Assembly (NCBI RefSeq): GCF_014696675.1 | Contig: NZ_JACJQN010000004.1 | Span: 1-64,000, forward strand | DNA length: 64,000 bases | Source: Phormidium tenue FACHB-1052 | Lineage (GTDB): Bacteria > Cyanobacteriota > Cyanobacteriia > Phormidesmidales > Phormidesmidaceae | Direction of reading: 5' to 3' | In this document: in pieces, positions 34,059 to 44,270 of the stretch | How positions within the stretch are numbered: position 1 is the first letter of the stretch | Layout: the number at the start of each line of letters is the position of its first letter | The notes under the pieces: generated by a model | The model's database searches: none | What the model was told of the DNA's origin: nothing | Seen by the model: only the letters and a program-made list of their open reading frames with translations | Position numbers and translations under genes: made by a program

Positions 34059-35084
34059 TCACTCCCTAATCTTCTTCCGTCGCTTCACCCCAGGCAAACC
34101 GTGCACCCGCATCAGATCGGCCAGGGTCGAGCAGTAGGGTTCCATGCCAAAGCTGGCGGGGCTGACGGCACCAGCGTAGACGAAGTGACGGTAATGCAGA
34201 CAGAAATAGTCCCAGGGGGCCATCTGCACTCGAAATAGCTTAATTAGCACATCGGTCAGCCACATCGAGAGGGGAATGCGAAACCAGATGCGCTGGCCAA
34301 AGTAGTCGCAGATTTGCTCGACGGCCTGGTTTACCGTCAGCGGTGGGTTGCCCAGCACGTACTCACGGTAGCCCTCGGTGGAAGGGTGCTCGACGAGATA
34401 GTTGACCACCGTGGCAATGTCTTGGGCATGGGCAAAGTGAAACCCGGCATCGGCCCGAAAAAAGCGCGCCAGGCCAATCCAGCGGGTGACATCCTGAAGC
34501 CCGGCGGAGATAAAGGAGTAGGGCTTTTCTTTGTCGCCGCCAAACACCAGGGTGGGAAACACCGTCGTAATTTTGTCGTAGACGGGCAGCTCACCCAGGC
34601 GATGGTGGCATTCGTACTTAGTGCGAATGTAGTCGGTGCCAATTTCCCCAGCTTCGGGGAGGGGTTCGCTGCGCTGGCTCAAAATACTGGCGGTGGAAAA
34701 ATAGATCACCTGCTGGCAGCGATCGCGATCGAGGCGGGCCAGTAGCCCTAGGTTGGCCTCAACATTGATCGCTTCTACGTAGGCAGGGTCGCCGCCCCAG
34801 GCCGCAGCAGTCAGAATGGCGATGTCGATGGTGGGCAGCAGGTCGGCAAAGGGCTCAATATTTTCGAGGCCACCCTGGAGAATGTGTACCCTGGGGTTGC
34901 CTTGCACCGGCAGCTGTAGCTTCTCGGGGTGGCGCAGCAGCAAAAATAGCTCGTAGCGATCGCTCTCCAGCAGCAGCTCCAAAATATAGTGGCCAATGCA
35001 ACCGCTGGCCCCCGTCATAAACACACGCAGGTAGTCAGGGCTTGGGCCGGTAGAGGAAAAAGTGTCCAAATCGCTCAGGTTCAA
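34059..35084 (-). CDS. NAD-dependent epimerase/dehydratase family protein
   Basis: A 341-residue extended SDR. The GASGCIGHYILELLLES segment is the nucleotide-binding motif (GxxGxxG), and YIRTK near residue 150 gives the catalytic Tyr and Lys. Typical substrates are nucleotide sugars or similar; this one lacks features that name the substrate. The C-terminal half contains WFRIPLSMWLTDVLIKLF, unusual for sugar epimerases and consistent with membrane association. Divergent from a pilin gene. Confidence 0.85.
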   Translation of the reverse strand: MNLSDLDTFSSTGPSPDYLRVFMTGASGCIGHYILELLLESDRYELFLLLRHPEKLQLPVQGNPRVHILQGGLENIEPFADLLPTIDIAILTAAAWGGDPAYVEAINVEANLGLLARLDRDRCQQVIYFSTASILSQRSEPLPEAGEIGTDYIRTKYECHHRLGELPVYDKITTVFPTLVFGGDKEKPYSFISAGLQDVTRWIGLARFFRADAGFHFAHAQDIATVVNYLVEHPSTEGYREYVLGNPPLTVNQAVEQICDYFGQRIWFRIPLSMWLTDVLIKLFRVQMAPWDYFCLHYRHFVYAGAVSPASFGMEPYCSTLADLMRVHGLPGVKRRKKIRE

Positions 35085-35296
35085 CAGCTATAGTCAGACA
35101 GTTTAGACGGTTTTGGTAGAGCTAAGCGTTTGTTTGAGGCTGAAGGGCTTACCAAAGCCCAATTTCTGCCTTTAGGTTCCGCCTTGCAGTGGCCCACCGC
35201 TGCTTTAAAGATTAGATAAAACCCGGCAAAGTTTCCCGGTTTTCTCCGAAAAATTGCGTAGACGGCACTGCAATTTCTATCCTGATTTTCGTTGCT

Positions 35297-35821
35297 ATGG
35301 TTGACCTTAGCGGCTACAAGTTTACCCGTCGCCCATTCTTTGTCCCGGTTCAGAGGGAGCGGGGCTTTACCCTCATTGAGCTCATGGTTGTAGTTGTGAT
35401 CCTCGGGGTCTTAGCAACGGTAGCCCTGCCCAGCTTTCTCAATCAAGCGGCCCGCGCTAAACAGGCCAGAGCGCTGAAATATATTGGCATGGTCAACCGG
35501 GCTCAACAGGCGTTTTTTGTGGAAAATTCTCGCTTTGCCACCTCCACTACCGAGCTGGGTTTTACTAATGAGAATGCTCCCCTTGACTACACCTATACGA
35601 TAACTGCCGGAGTAAGCGGATTAGAGATTACCAGCACCCAGGCCACGCCTACCAACCCAGCACTGCGAGGCTACGCTGGGGTCGTCTTTGCCACCGTTGC
35701 TCCCAGCGGCTTGGCCCGACTGGGCACGGCCATCTGCCAGGGCAGTACCGCAGACGTCCCGACTCCAACGCCGATCACAGTGGCAGGGCAAGTGCAGATT
35801 GCCAACTGCACGCTGCGCTGA
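35297..35821 (+). CDS. Type IV pilin-like protein
   Basis: A 174-residue prepilin with a long leader. Cleavage by the prepilin peptidase is expected at ERG|FTLIELMV, between Gly23 and Phe24, with Glu28 at position +5 of the mature protein. The 30-residue hydrophobic N-terminal helix VVVVILGVLATVALPSFL is complete and a globular C-terminal domain follows with the TTELGFT and CTLR end. It belongs to the general pilin/pseudopilin class. Its role, major or minor pilin, is uncertain; the genomic neighbourhood has no other pil gene. Confidence 0.9.
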   Translation: MVDLSGYKFTRRPFFVPVQRERGFTLIELMVVVVILGVLATVALPSFLNQAARAKQARALKYIGMVNRAQQAFFVENSRFATSTTELGFTNENAPLDYTYTITAGVSGLEITSTQATPTNPALRGYAGVVFATVAPSGLARLGTAICQGSTADVPTPTPITVAGQVQIANCTLR

Positions 35822-35965
35822 GGGGCGGTGGGCAGGGTATTAGGTTAGGCCTGCGAGTTCCCTCTGTAAGGCAGAACCCCGCATCCTAAACCCTAAACCT
35901 TGCACCCCAACCTGCCAGAGCAGACCCGATCGCGATCGCACATGTAACAAACACTACGAACTACC

Positions 35966-36796
35966 GTGGCTGTGGGCCAGGGGCAGCGCTACAGTAAAGG
36001 TTACTCTTCTATTGCACTCACCGTGGGATTTGCCCAGCCACCCCCAACTGCCCCACCAACCGCCGCCCCAACTGCTGCGGATATTCAAGGCCTGTTCGAT
36101 CGCATTGCCCCGGTATACGACCGTCTGAACGAACGCCTCAGCTTTGGGCTGCACCGGGTGTGGAAACGCATGGCCGTGCGCTGGAGCAGGGCCGCCCCAG
36201 GCCAGCAGGTGCTGGATGTCTGCTGCGGCAGCGGCGATCTAGCGCTATTGCTGGCCCACCAAGTGGGAGCCACGGGTATGGTATATGGACTTGATTTCTC
36301 GGCAGAGCTGCTAGCGGTGGCGGACGGGCGTTGGCAAAGCCTCTCCGGAGCAGAATTTCGCCGGGCCTACCTGCCTGCTGCGCTGCACTGGGTGCAGGGC
36401 GATGCCCTGGCCCTGCCCTTTGAGGCCCACACCTTCGATGCTGCCACCATGGGCTACGGCCTGCGCAACCTCACCGACATTCCCCAGGGGCTAGCCGAGC
36501 TGCGACGGGTGCTTAAGCCCGGTGCCAGCGCCGCCATCCTCGACTTTCACCGGCCCCAGGGCTGGGTGGCTGAGCAGTTTCAGCGCTGCTACCTGGAGAC
36601 GCTGGTAATACCCACCGCTGATCGGATGGGCCTGACTGACGAATATGCCTACATCGGCCCCAGCGTCGATCGCTTCCCCACCGGGCCAGAACAGGTAAAG
36701 CTGGCTCGTCAGGCGGGGTTTGAGCGGGCGGTTCACTACCCCATTGCCGGGGGGCTGATGGGGGTACTGGTGGTGAGTTGCCATGACCGGGTCTGA
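35966..36796 (+). CDS. menG: Demethylnaphthoquinone/2-phytyl-1,4-naphthoquinone methyltransferase
   Basis: A UbiE/COQ5-family methyltransferase of 276 residues (GTG start at 35966). Motif [21 protein letters not shown] and the motif [16 protein letters not shown] are diagnostic; [19 protein letters not shown] follows. In cyanobacteria it makes phylloquinone for photosystem I. The N-terminus has about 35 residues before the conserved [16 protein letters not shown], with a Pro/Ala-rich part, so an in-frame GTG at 36023 could be the real start. Its end overlaps the DUF445 start by 14 bases. Confidence 0.88.
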   Translation: MAVGQGQRYSKGYSSIALTVGFAQPPPTAPPTAAPTAADIQGLFDRIAPVYDRLNERLSFGLHRVWKRMAVRWSRAAPGQQVLDVCCGSGDLALLLAHQVGATGMVYGLDFSAELLAVADGRWQSLSGAEFRRAYLPAALHWVQGDALALPFEAHTFDAATMGYGLRNLTDIPQGLAELRRVLKPGASAAILDFHRPQGWVAEQFQRCYLETLVIPTADRMGLTDEYAYIGPSVDRFPTGPEQVKLARQAGFERAVHYPIAGGLMGVLVVSCHDRV

Positions 36797-38027
36797 GCTG
36801 TGGCTACTGCTGGCACCGCCCCTGGTGGGCGGCATCATTGGCTATTTCACCAATGACATCGCCATCAAAATGCTGTTTCGCCCCTACCGCCCCATCTACC
36901 TAGGCAAGCGGCGGCTACCCTTTACCCCAGGGCTGATCCCCAGCAACCAGGAGCGGCTGGCCAAGCGCATCTCTGACACGATCATGGGATCGCTGCTCAC
37001 CCCCGAAGAGCTGCAAAACCTGGCCCGGCGACTGTTGCAGACCGATCGCACCCAGGCGGCCATCAAATGGCTGTTGCAGCTCGCCCTCGACCAGGTGCAG
37101 AGCCGCGCCCAGGAGCGCACCGCCAAAATTGCCGGAGCCATACTGCAAGACCTGTTCGGCAAATCGCTGCCCCGCCTGATTCGCGTCTGGGCGCGGCGCG
37201 AAGACTTTTTAGAGCCCCAGCTCAACCAGCTATTTGACCAGGTGCTGCTCGACTTTAAGCTCACGGCTGACCAGGCTGACCAGATCGCCACCTGGTTGCT
37301 CAGCGGCGTGTTTCCCCCCGACAAACTGCGCCAGCTGACCATCGACTTTCTCACCGATCGCAACATTCAGGTGATCGACACCATCTTTCGGGAGCGCACC
37401 AGCGGCACCTACTGGGTGGTGGCCAACCTGTTTGGCGTGCGCAACGCCCTGGGCCGTCTGCGGGCTTTTTGCCTTGACGAACGAGAGGTGAGCAACGCCC
37501 GCATTGCCGAGCTGGTGATCGCCCTTCAGCTCAAAAAGCGCCTGCAAGAGTCACTCCAGCGGGTGTCGCTGCAAAATCTGCCCGTGTCAACGGTGCGCCA
37601 GGTGCGCCGCAACCTGCGCGAGTCATTGCAGGGCTACATCCGCACCTTGGGGCCAGAGTTCGTCAGAAACCTGGGCAACTCGGTCAACTGGGAAACCCTA
37701 GCCACCCAGTTGCTCAACCGGCTGCAAAATTCTGAGGTGATTACCCAGTCGCTAGACCCGGTGAGTGAAGAGCTGGCGCTGATTTTAGAACGCTACCTAG
37801 AGCGCGATCTAGAATCGCTGGTGGCGCAAATCATCCCGATTTTAAACATTGACCAGGTGATCATCGACCGGGTGCGGGGCACCTCGGCTAAGGATCTAGA
37901 GCTGGCGATCCAGGGCATTGTGCGCAGTGAGCTGCAGGCGATTGTGAATCTGGGCGGCATTCTGGGGTTTGCGATCGGGCTACTGCAATCCGGATTTTTC
38001 TACTTTCAGCGCTCCGGTGGCGTTTAG
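36783..38027 (+). CDS. DUF445 family membrane protein
   Basis: A 414-residue protein with DUF445 features: an N-terminal membrane segment with [20 protein letters not shown] and [13 protein letters not shown], then [18 protein letters not shown], a long helical middle, and a C-terminal hydrophobic helix. In other bacteria such proteins are unexplained inner membrane proteins. The start ATG lies inside the end of menG, with an overlap that implies translational coupling. Confidence 0.85.
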   Translation: MTGSELWLLLAPPLVGGIIGYFTNDIAIKMLFRPYRPIYLGKRRLPFTPGLIPSNQERLAKRISDTIMGSLLTPEELQNLARRLLQTDRTQAAIKWLLQLALDQVQSRAQERTAKIAGAILQDLFGKSLPRLIRVWARREDFLEPQLNQLFDQVLLDFKLTADQADQIATWLLSGVFPPDKLRQLTIDFLTDRNIQVIDTIFRERTSGTYWVVANLFGVRNALGRLRAFCLDEREVSNARIAELVIALQLKKRLQESLQRVSLQNLPVSTVRQVRRNLRESLQGYIRTLGPEFVRNLGNSVNWETLATQLLNRLQNSEVITQSLDPVSEELALILERYLERDLESLVAQIIPILNIDQVIIDRVRGTSAKDLELAIQGIVRSELQAIVNLGGILGFAIGLLQSGFFYFQRSGGV

Positions 38028-38485
38028 CGGTAACAGCCTGGTTTGTAAGCAGAGAACCGATTGAGTCTTTACTGTCCCAAAAACTCGGCCCAGCTTGCGG
38101 TAGGGCATTACCCCTAAAGCAAAGGCGGCTCGGGCAGCGGTGAAAGCTGTTCACTTTGGTTTGGTGAATGCTTTATCTCTCTTCAGACAGATTCTTGCTG
38201 CTAATCTTAAAATGAGAATAAATAAGCCCTTTGAGGAATTATAGTTCCTCTTTTAGGCTCCCCTGAGTGGCCTGCATACAGCAAGTCAGTCTCTCTTTAA
38301 TACTCATTTTTAAGCCAATACTTAAACCACTATTGACAGGTTGATTGAGGACGGGCAGCTAGAGACAACCGAGCGCTAAGCGAGCCTCGATCGCTTTTAT
38401 TGCCCCAGTTGACTAGAGGCTAATGATCCGATTGTCCCTCGCTCCTTTGAGTGCGGGCGGGTTTAAGTATTAGAGAGAACTGTAG
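38028..38485. other. Non-coding stretch with weak hairpin, 458 bases
   Basis: GAGGAA (38233-38238) and TTCCTC (38245-38250) form a short stem followed by TTTT, a possible weak terminator for the menG/DUF445 transcript. Nothing else stands out. The region also contains the promoter of the large kinase at 38486. Confidence 0.45.
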
Positions 38486-41400
38486 ATGGCTCAGTATCAG
38501 CAGGCGGCTGATCATTTGTTTGGGGGCGGGGGTGAGATGGGGGCGCTGATGCGTTCCTACGACTGGTCAAAAACGCCGTTTGGCCCGGTGGAGCAGTGGC
38601 CGCAGAGTCTGCGATCGACCCTGAGCATTTGCCTAAACTCCCGCTTTCCCATGGCGATTTATTGGGGGCCAGACTGCTGGTTGCTCTACAACGACGCCTG
38701 GCGACCCATCGTGGGAGATAAGCACCCCGGGTCACTCGGTCGCCCCGCCGATGAGGTCTGGCCCGAGATTTGGGACGATATCAGCCCCGATTTTGCCAGG
38801 GTGTTTGCCACGGGCGAGGGCGTCTTTCACAGCGACACGCTGCTGGTGATGCATCGATTTGGCTACGACGAAGAATGCTTTTTTGACTATACGTTCAACC
38901 CGATTCAGGGAGAGGGCGGCAAAATTGACGGCATTCTCAACGTGGTCAGTGAGACTACCTATCGGGTGTTAAACGATCGCCGCGCCCAATTGCTGCGCGA
39001 GCTGGCCTCTCGCACCGGCAGTGCCAAGACCGTTGACGATGCCTGTGTCCTGATGGCCGAAGCGCTCAAATCTAGCCCGGCAGACGTGCCGCTGGCGCTG
39101 CTGTATATCGTCAACGCCGACGGCAAAATAGCCTGCCTCAGCGGCAGTACCAAGTCTGCCCTAGGGCTGCCAACAATCCCCGACTGGGTTGACCTGACGG
39201 TTGAGGATGAGGATGACGTCGGGGGCTGGCCGATCGCCTCCGTGGCGCAGAGCGGCCAATCTCGCACCCTCACTGATCTGGTCAGCCGCTTTGGGCACCT
39301 GCCGGGCAGCCCCTGGCCCGAGCCACCCCAGGAGGCCATGGTCTTGCCCATTCTGGTGCCGGGGCAGGCCCAAGCCGTGGGGGTGTTGGTGGCGGTGGCC
39401 AACCCCCGTCGCCGGGTAGACGGGGTCTATCGCGATTTTTTTGAGCAGATGGCGGGGCAGATGGCGGCGGCGATCGCCAATGCCCGCTCCCACGAAGCCG
39501 ATCGGCGGCGAGCCGACCAACTAGCCGAACTCGATCGCGCCAAGACGGTCTTTTTCTCAAACGTGAGCCATGAGTTTCGCACGCCGCTGACCCTGATGTT
39601 GGGGCCGGTGGAAGAGGCTCTGCAAGCCACCGACGATGCTGCCCAGCGCCAGCGATTGGAGCTGGTCTATCGCAACGCGCTGCGCCTGCAAAAGCTGGTC
39701 AACACCCTGCTCGATTTTTCTCGAATTGAGGCGGGGCGGATTGAAGCCAGCTATGAGCCCACCGACCTGGCCCTGCTGACGACGGATCTGGCGGCGGTCT
39801 TTCAGTCGGCAGTGGAGCAGGCCGGGCTGCGATTGAGCGTAGACTGCCCGCCTCAGGCGACCCCCGCCTACGTAGACCGCGACATGTGGGAAAAGATCGT
39901 ACTGAACCTGCTTTCTAACGCCTTAAAGTTCACCTTTGAGGGCGAAATTGCGGTGGCCCTGCACGGCGATCCAGACCAGATTCAGCTAGAGGTACGAGAC
40001 ACCGGCACCGGCATTCCGCCCGAGGATCTGCCCCGTATCTTTGAGCGCTTTCACCGCGTACAGGGGGCCAGGGGCCGCACCCACGAGGGCTCAGGCATCG
40101 GTCTGTCGCTGGTGCAAGAACTGGTGGGCCTGCACGGCGGCACCATTGAAGTCACCAGCCAAGTCGACCAGGGCACCTGCTTTACCATCACCATTCCAAC
40201 CGGGTCTGACCATTTGCCCAGCGAACACATCCATGGCCCCCGCACCCGCCTCTCTACCGCCACCGGAGCTACCCCCTACCTAGAAGAAGCCCTACGCTGG
40301 CACCCCACCGAGTCTGAAAATCCCTCCCCCGACTCCCCCACCCTCCCCAACTCCCCTACCCCCCGCATCCTCCTCGCCGACGACAACGCCGACATGCTCG
40401 ACTACGTCAGGCGGCTGCTGAGCCCGCACTACACCGTCGAGGCGGTCAGGGATGGCCGAGCCGCGATCGCCGCCATTGGCCAGCAGCATCCCGACCTGGT
40501 GCTGAGCGACGTGATGATGCCTGAAATCGATGGCTTCGAGCTGCTGCGGCAGTTGCGCACCAACAGCCAGACCCAGGATTTGCCCATTATTTTGCTGTCG
40601 GCCCGCGCGGGGGAAGAGTCTCGCATTGAGGGCTTAGCCGCCGGGGCCGACGACTATTTAATCAAGCCCTTTTCGGCTCGGGAGCTGTTGGCCAAGGTTG
40701 AGGCGACCCTCAAGCTGGCGCAGCTCAGGCAAGAGACCAAAGCTAGCCTGCAACGGAGCGAGGAGCGATCGCGTCTGGCGGTGCGGGTGGCGCAGTTGGG
40801 CACCTGGCGCTACGACCTGCGCACCGAGCTAGTCGATTTAGACGATCGCATGCGGGAAATTTGGGGCGAGTCGGCAACGCCGCTGCCGATTCTCCAGGTC
40901 AGAAGACGGATTCATCCCGACGATCGCGATCGGGTGATTAGCGCCGTCAACGCCGCCCTAGAGTTGTCCTCGGCGGGCACCTACGAGATTGACTACCGCA
41001 TTGTGTGGGACGACGGCACCGAGCGCTGGATTATGGTCAGCGGCCAGGTTCTCTTTGTGGGGGAGGGCGCATCACGGCAGGCGGTGGAGCTATTGGGCAC
41101 CGCCATTGACATCACCGATCGCAAACGCATGGAAGCGAATCTGCGGGAGAGCGAAGAGCGCTTTCGCAGCATGGCCGACAACGCGCCGGTCATGATCTGG
41201 GTAACGGATGCGACTGGCTACTGCACCTACCTGAGCCAAAGCTGGTACGACGTTACTGGGCAAACCGCAGCAACCGGGCTGGGACGAGGGTGGCTAGAGG
41301 CTGTGCATCCAGACGACCAGGCGATCGCTGGTCAGACGTTTCTCGATGCCAATGAGCGCCAGACAGGGTTTCAGCTAGAGTATCGCCTACGGGCCAAGGA

Positions 41401-43441
41401 CGGCACCTATCACTGGGCGATCGATGCGGCTAGCCCCTGGTTTGGAGCGGACGGCCAGTTTAAGGGCTACATTGGCTCGGTGCTCGATATCAGCGATCGC
41501 AAGCAGGTTGAAGAAAGCCTGCGGCAGCGCGAAACCGAGCTGCGGCTGGTGACCAACTCCGTGCCGGCCCTGATTGCCTTTGTCGATGCTGACCAGCGCT
41601 ATCGCTTTAACAATCAAGGCTACGAAGACTGGTTTAATCAGTCGGCCAGCGACCTCTACGGCAAGCACATTCGCGAGGTCGTGGGGGATGTCGCCTACGA
41701 AAGCGTGCGCCCCTACATCGAGCAGGTGCTAGCGGGGCAGCAGGTCACCTTTGAGCGATCGATTCCCTTTAAAGATGGCAGCCTGCGCTACGTGAGCGCC
41801 ACCTACGTGCCCCGCGTCAATGACCAGGGTGTCGTAGAAGGGTTTGTGGCGCTGATCAACGATCTCAGCGATCGCCGCCAGGCCGAAGAAGCCCTGATTC
41901 AAAGCGAAGCCCGCTATCGCTACCTGGTCGAGTCGATTCCGCAACTGGTGTGGACGGCCAACGCCGACGGTGTGCTGATCGACGCCAACCAGCGCTGGTG
42001 CGACTATACCGGACTCAGCCTAGAGCAGATCGAAACGGCGGGTTGGCAAGCCGTCGTCCACGCCGACGATATTCCTGTACTTGGCCAAAACTGGGCGATC
42101 GCCCAGCAGCAGGGCAGCAACTACCAGGCCGAGGGCCGCATGCGCCGCGCCGATGGCGTCTATCGCTGGCACCTGCACCAGGCGGTGCCGCTCAAGACGA
42201 AAAGGGGGCAAATTCTCAAGTGGTTTGGCACCGCCACCGATATCGAAGACCAAAAGCAGCTAGAACAGCAGCGCAGTCAGCTACTCCAGCAGGAGCAGGC
42301 CGCCCGTGCCGCCGCCGAAGCCGCCAGCCGCACCAAAGACGAGTTTCTAGCAGTGGTTTCCCACGAGCTGAGGTCGCCCCTCAACCCCATTCTCGGCTGG
42401 GCCACCCTGCTCCAAAACGGCACCCTAGACGAAACCAAGACCCAGCAGGCCCTGGCAGTAATTGAGCGCAACGCCAAGCTGCAAACCGAACTGATCGACG
42501 ACCTGCTCGACGTGTCGCGCATGCTGCGGGGCAAGCTCCAGATCTCGGCCAGCCCGGTCAATTTGGCCACCACCATCCGGGCGGCCATTGAAACCGTGCG
42601 TCTAGCGGCAGACGCCAAATCCATTCGCATTGAGGCCCACTTGGAGACTGACGTGGGCCTGGTCTCAGGCGATGCCACCCGGCTCCAGCAGGTGGTGTGG
42701 AATCTGCTGTCTAACGCCGTCAAGTTTACCCCCGCCGCCGGGCAGATCGAGGTGCGTCTGGGGCGGGGCGACGCCAACCAGGCCCAAATTGTTGTTAAAG
42801 ACAGCGGCAAGGGCATCGTGCCTGAGTTTTTACCGCTGATTTTTGACTACTTTCGCCAGGCCGACAGTGCTACAACCCGCCAGTTCGGCGGGCTGGGGCT
42901 AGGGTTGGCGATCGTGCGTCACCTAGTCGAGCTGCACGGCGGCACCATTCAGGCGTCCAGCCCTGGCGAAAACATGGGCGCGACGTTCACCGTCAGTCTA
43001 CCGGCCCTGGCCCACCAGGCTCTGGCCCAGCCAGACGTTCCCTACCAGCAGCCCTCGCCAAACCTGCCGGGTACCCAAATTCTGGTGGTGGATGATGATG
43101 TCGATACACGCACCTTCATCACCTTTTTGCTAGAACAGGCCGGGGCCAACGTCGTCGCCGCCGCCTCGGCCCAGGAAGGCTTAGCCGCCCTCAAGCAGGC
43201 TCAACCCCAGGTTTTAGTCAGCGACATCGGCATGCCCGACATGGATGGCTACATGCTGATGCAGCAGATTAGAGCGTTGCCGGTCGAGCAGGGCGGCCAA
43301 GTGCCAGCGATCGCCCTGACCGCCTACGTCAGAGAGACTGACCAAGAGCAATCCCTTGCCGCCGGGTTTCAGCGACACATTTCTAAACCAGTAGAACCTG
43401 CGACCCTACTGCGGGCGATCGCCGAATTGCTCCAGCCCTAA
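38486..43441 (+). CDS. Hybrid histidine kinase with two kinase cores and two receivers, 1651 aa
   Basis: Order: N-terminal PAS-like domain (about 25-160), GAF-like domain (about 165-335), kinase core 1 with phospho-acceptor His362 in VSHEFRTPL and ATPase boxes DTGTGI and GSGIGLSL, receiver 1 with Asp675 in VLSDVMMPE, four PAS/PAC repeats (about 755-1260), kinase core 2 with His1293 in VSHELRSPL and GLGLGLAIV, and C-terminal receiver with Asp1580 in VSDIGMPDMDG. No membrane span is seen, so it is probably soluble, sensing internal cues. The two kinase cores suggest a multistep phosphorelay inside one polypeptide. The 5' non-coding DNA is long and no output regulator is adjacent. Confidence 0.95.
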   Translation: MAQYQQAADHLFGGGGEMGALMRSYDWSKTPFGPVEQWPQSLRSTLSICLNSRFPMAIYWGPDCWLLYNDAWRPIVGDKHPGSLGRPADEVWPEIWDDISPDFARVFATGEGVFHSDTLLVMHRFGYDEECFFDYTFNPIQGEGGKIDGILNVVSETTYRVLNDRRAQLLRELASRTGSAKTVDDACVLMAEALKSSPADVPLALLYIVNADGKIACLSGSTKSALGLPTIPDWVDLTVEDEDDVGGWPIASVAQSGQSRTLTDLVSRFGHLPGSPWPEPPQEAMVLPILVPGQAQAVGVLVAVANPRRRVDGVYRDFFEQMAGQMAAAIANARSHEADRRRADQLAELDRAKTVFFSNVSHEFRTPLTLMLGPVEEALQATDDAAQRQRLELVYRNALRLQKLVNTLLDFSRIEAGRIEASYEPTDLALLTTDLAAVFQSAVEQAGLRLSVDCPPQATPAYVDRDMWEKIVLNLLSNALKFTFEGEIAVALHGDPDQIQLEVRDTGTGIPPEDLPRIFERFHRVQGARGRTHEGSGIGLSLVQELVGLHGGTIEVTSQVDQGTCFTITIPTGSDHLPSEHIHGPRTRLSTATGATPYLEEALRWHPTESENPSPDSPTLPNSPTPRILLADDNADMLDYVRRLLSPHYTVEAVRDGRAAIAAIGQQHPDLVLSDVMMPEIDGFELLRQLRTNSQTQDLPIILLSARAGEESRIEGLAAGADDYLIKPFSARELLAKVEATLKLAQLRQETKASLQRSEERSRLAVRVAQLGTWRYDLRTELVDLDDRMREIWGESATPLPILQVRRRIHPDDRDRVISAVNAALELSSAGTYEIDYRIVWDDGTERWIMVSGQVLFVGEGASRQAVELLGTAIDITDRKRMEANLRESEERFRSMADNAPVMIWVTDATGYCTYLSQSWYDVTGQTAATGLGRGWLEAVHPDDQAIAGQTFLDANERQTGFQLEYRLRAKDGTYHWAIDAASPWFGADGQFKGYIGSVLDISDRKQVEESLRQRETELRLVTNSVPALIAFVDADQRYRFNNQGYEDWFNQSASDLYGKHIREVVGDVAYESVRPYIEQVLAGQQVTFERSIPFKDGSLRYVSATYVPRVNDQGVVEGFVALINDLSDRRQAEEALIQSEARYRYLVESIPQLVWTANADGVLIDANQRWCDYTGLSLEQIETAGWQAVVHADDIPVLGQNWAIAQQQGSNYQAEGRMRRADGVYRWHLHQAVPLKTKRGQILKWFGTATDIEDQKQLEQQRSQLLQQEQAARAAAEAASRTKDEFLAVVSHELRSPLNPILGWATLLQNGTLDETKTQQALAVIERNAKLQTELIDDLLDVSRMLRGKLQISASPVNLATTIRAAIETVRLAADAKSIRIEAHLETDVGLVSGDATRLQQVVWNLLSNAVKFTPAAGQIEVRLGRGDANQAQIVVKDSGKGIVPEFLPLIFDYFRQADSATTRQFGGLGLGLAIVRHLVELHGGTIQASSPGENMGATFTVSLPALAHQALAQPDVPYQQPSPNLPGTQILVVDDDVDTRTFITFLLEQAGANVVAAASAQEGLAALKQAQPQVLVSDIGMPDMDGYMLMQQIRALPVEQGGQVPAIALTAYVRETDQEQSLAAGFQRHISKPVEPATLLRAIAELLQP

Positions 43442-43459
43442 CTTCCTCCCGTCCTGCCG

Positions 43460-44197
43460 CTAAATCGCGTCTTCCACCCGTTTCAGAGCCACAATCACCG
43501 TCGTCAGCCACAGCACACCAATAATGGCCCCCCCGATCACATCGCTGGGCCAATGGGCCCCCAGTACCAGGCGTGAGCCAGCAATCATACCCATCCAAAA
43601 CACCACGCCTAGAATGACCAGCAGCCTCTCAACCCAGCTGCGAGAGGCTTGGCACCACAGATAAGCCAGCAGCCCATAGACCGTAATCACCACCACCGCG
43701 TGCCCCGATGGAAACGAATGCAGACCCGGAGCCGCGATGCCACCGACCACCAAATCGGGCCGGTCTCGGTTCCAATAGCCCCAGCCAATCCACACCAGCG
43801 CAAATTGCAGCCCGTAGGCGGCCATCATAGTGGCGGCTAAGAGAGGACGCGATCGCGCCACCATCACCCCCACAAATACCCCCACTACAGGCACCGCACC
43901 GAGCAAATTACCCGGCGATTCCCAGGCGATCGCTCCCGAAAAACTCAGCGGCACAGCCTCAGCCAACACCGGCAGCAGCCGCACATCCCAATCCTGTAAG
44001 CCCTGGTCGACATGCCCCTTAGCCCAGACGGTGAGTGCTAGAGTAACCAACGCACACAGCCCCAGACCAATGGCTAGCGTACCTGCCCAGCGCCGCCATA
44101 CTGATTGAGGCACTTTGCGGCAGTCCTGCCAAAACTGATACCAACCCTGTCTGAAAGTTTGAGCTGCTACCCAACGTGCCATGCCGTGTTTAACCAC
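43460..44197 (-). CDS. PAP2-family membrane phosphatase
   Basis: A 245-residue membrane protein with about six spans. The PAP2 motifs are seen as a NRDRPD block, FPSGHAVVVI and SRLVLGAHWPSDVIGG, matching the lipid phosphatase three-part signature. It may remove phosphate from phosphatidate or undecaprenyl diphosphate, the exact lipid not inferable. Tail to tail with the kinase gene (18-base gap) and head to tail with the DUF1206 gene to its right. Confidence 0.9.
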   Translation of the reverse strand: MVKHGMARWVAAQTFRQGWYQFWQDCRKVPQSVWRRWAGTLAIGLGLCALVTLALTVWAKGHVDQGLQDWDVRLLPVLAEAVPLSFSGAIAWESPGNLLGAVPVVGVFVGVMVARSRPLLAATMMAAYGLQFALVWIGWGYWNRDRPDLVVGGIAAPGLHSFPSGHAVVVITVYGLLAYLWCQASRSWVERLLVILGVVFWMGMIAGSRLVLGAHWPSDVIGGAIIGVLWLTTVIVALKRVEDAI

Positions 44198-44270
44198 TCA
44201 TCGCCACTACCAGAAGAGGTGTATGGTAGCACCTCCATTCGCCGGCCATGGATCTAGATGCAGCGAGTCG

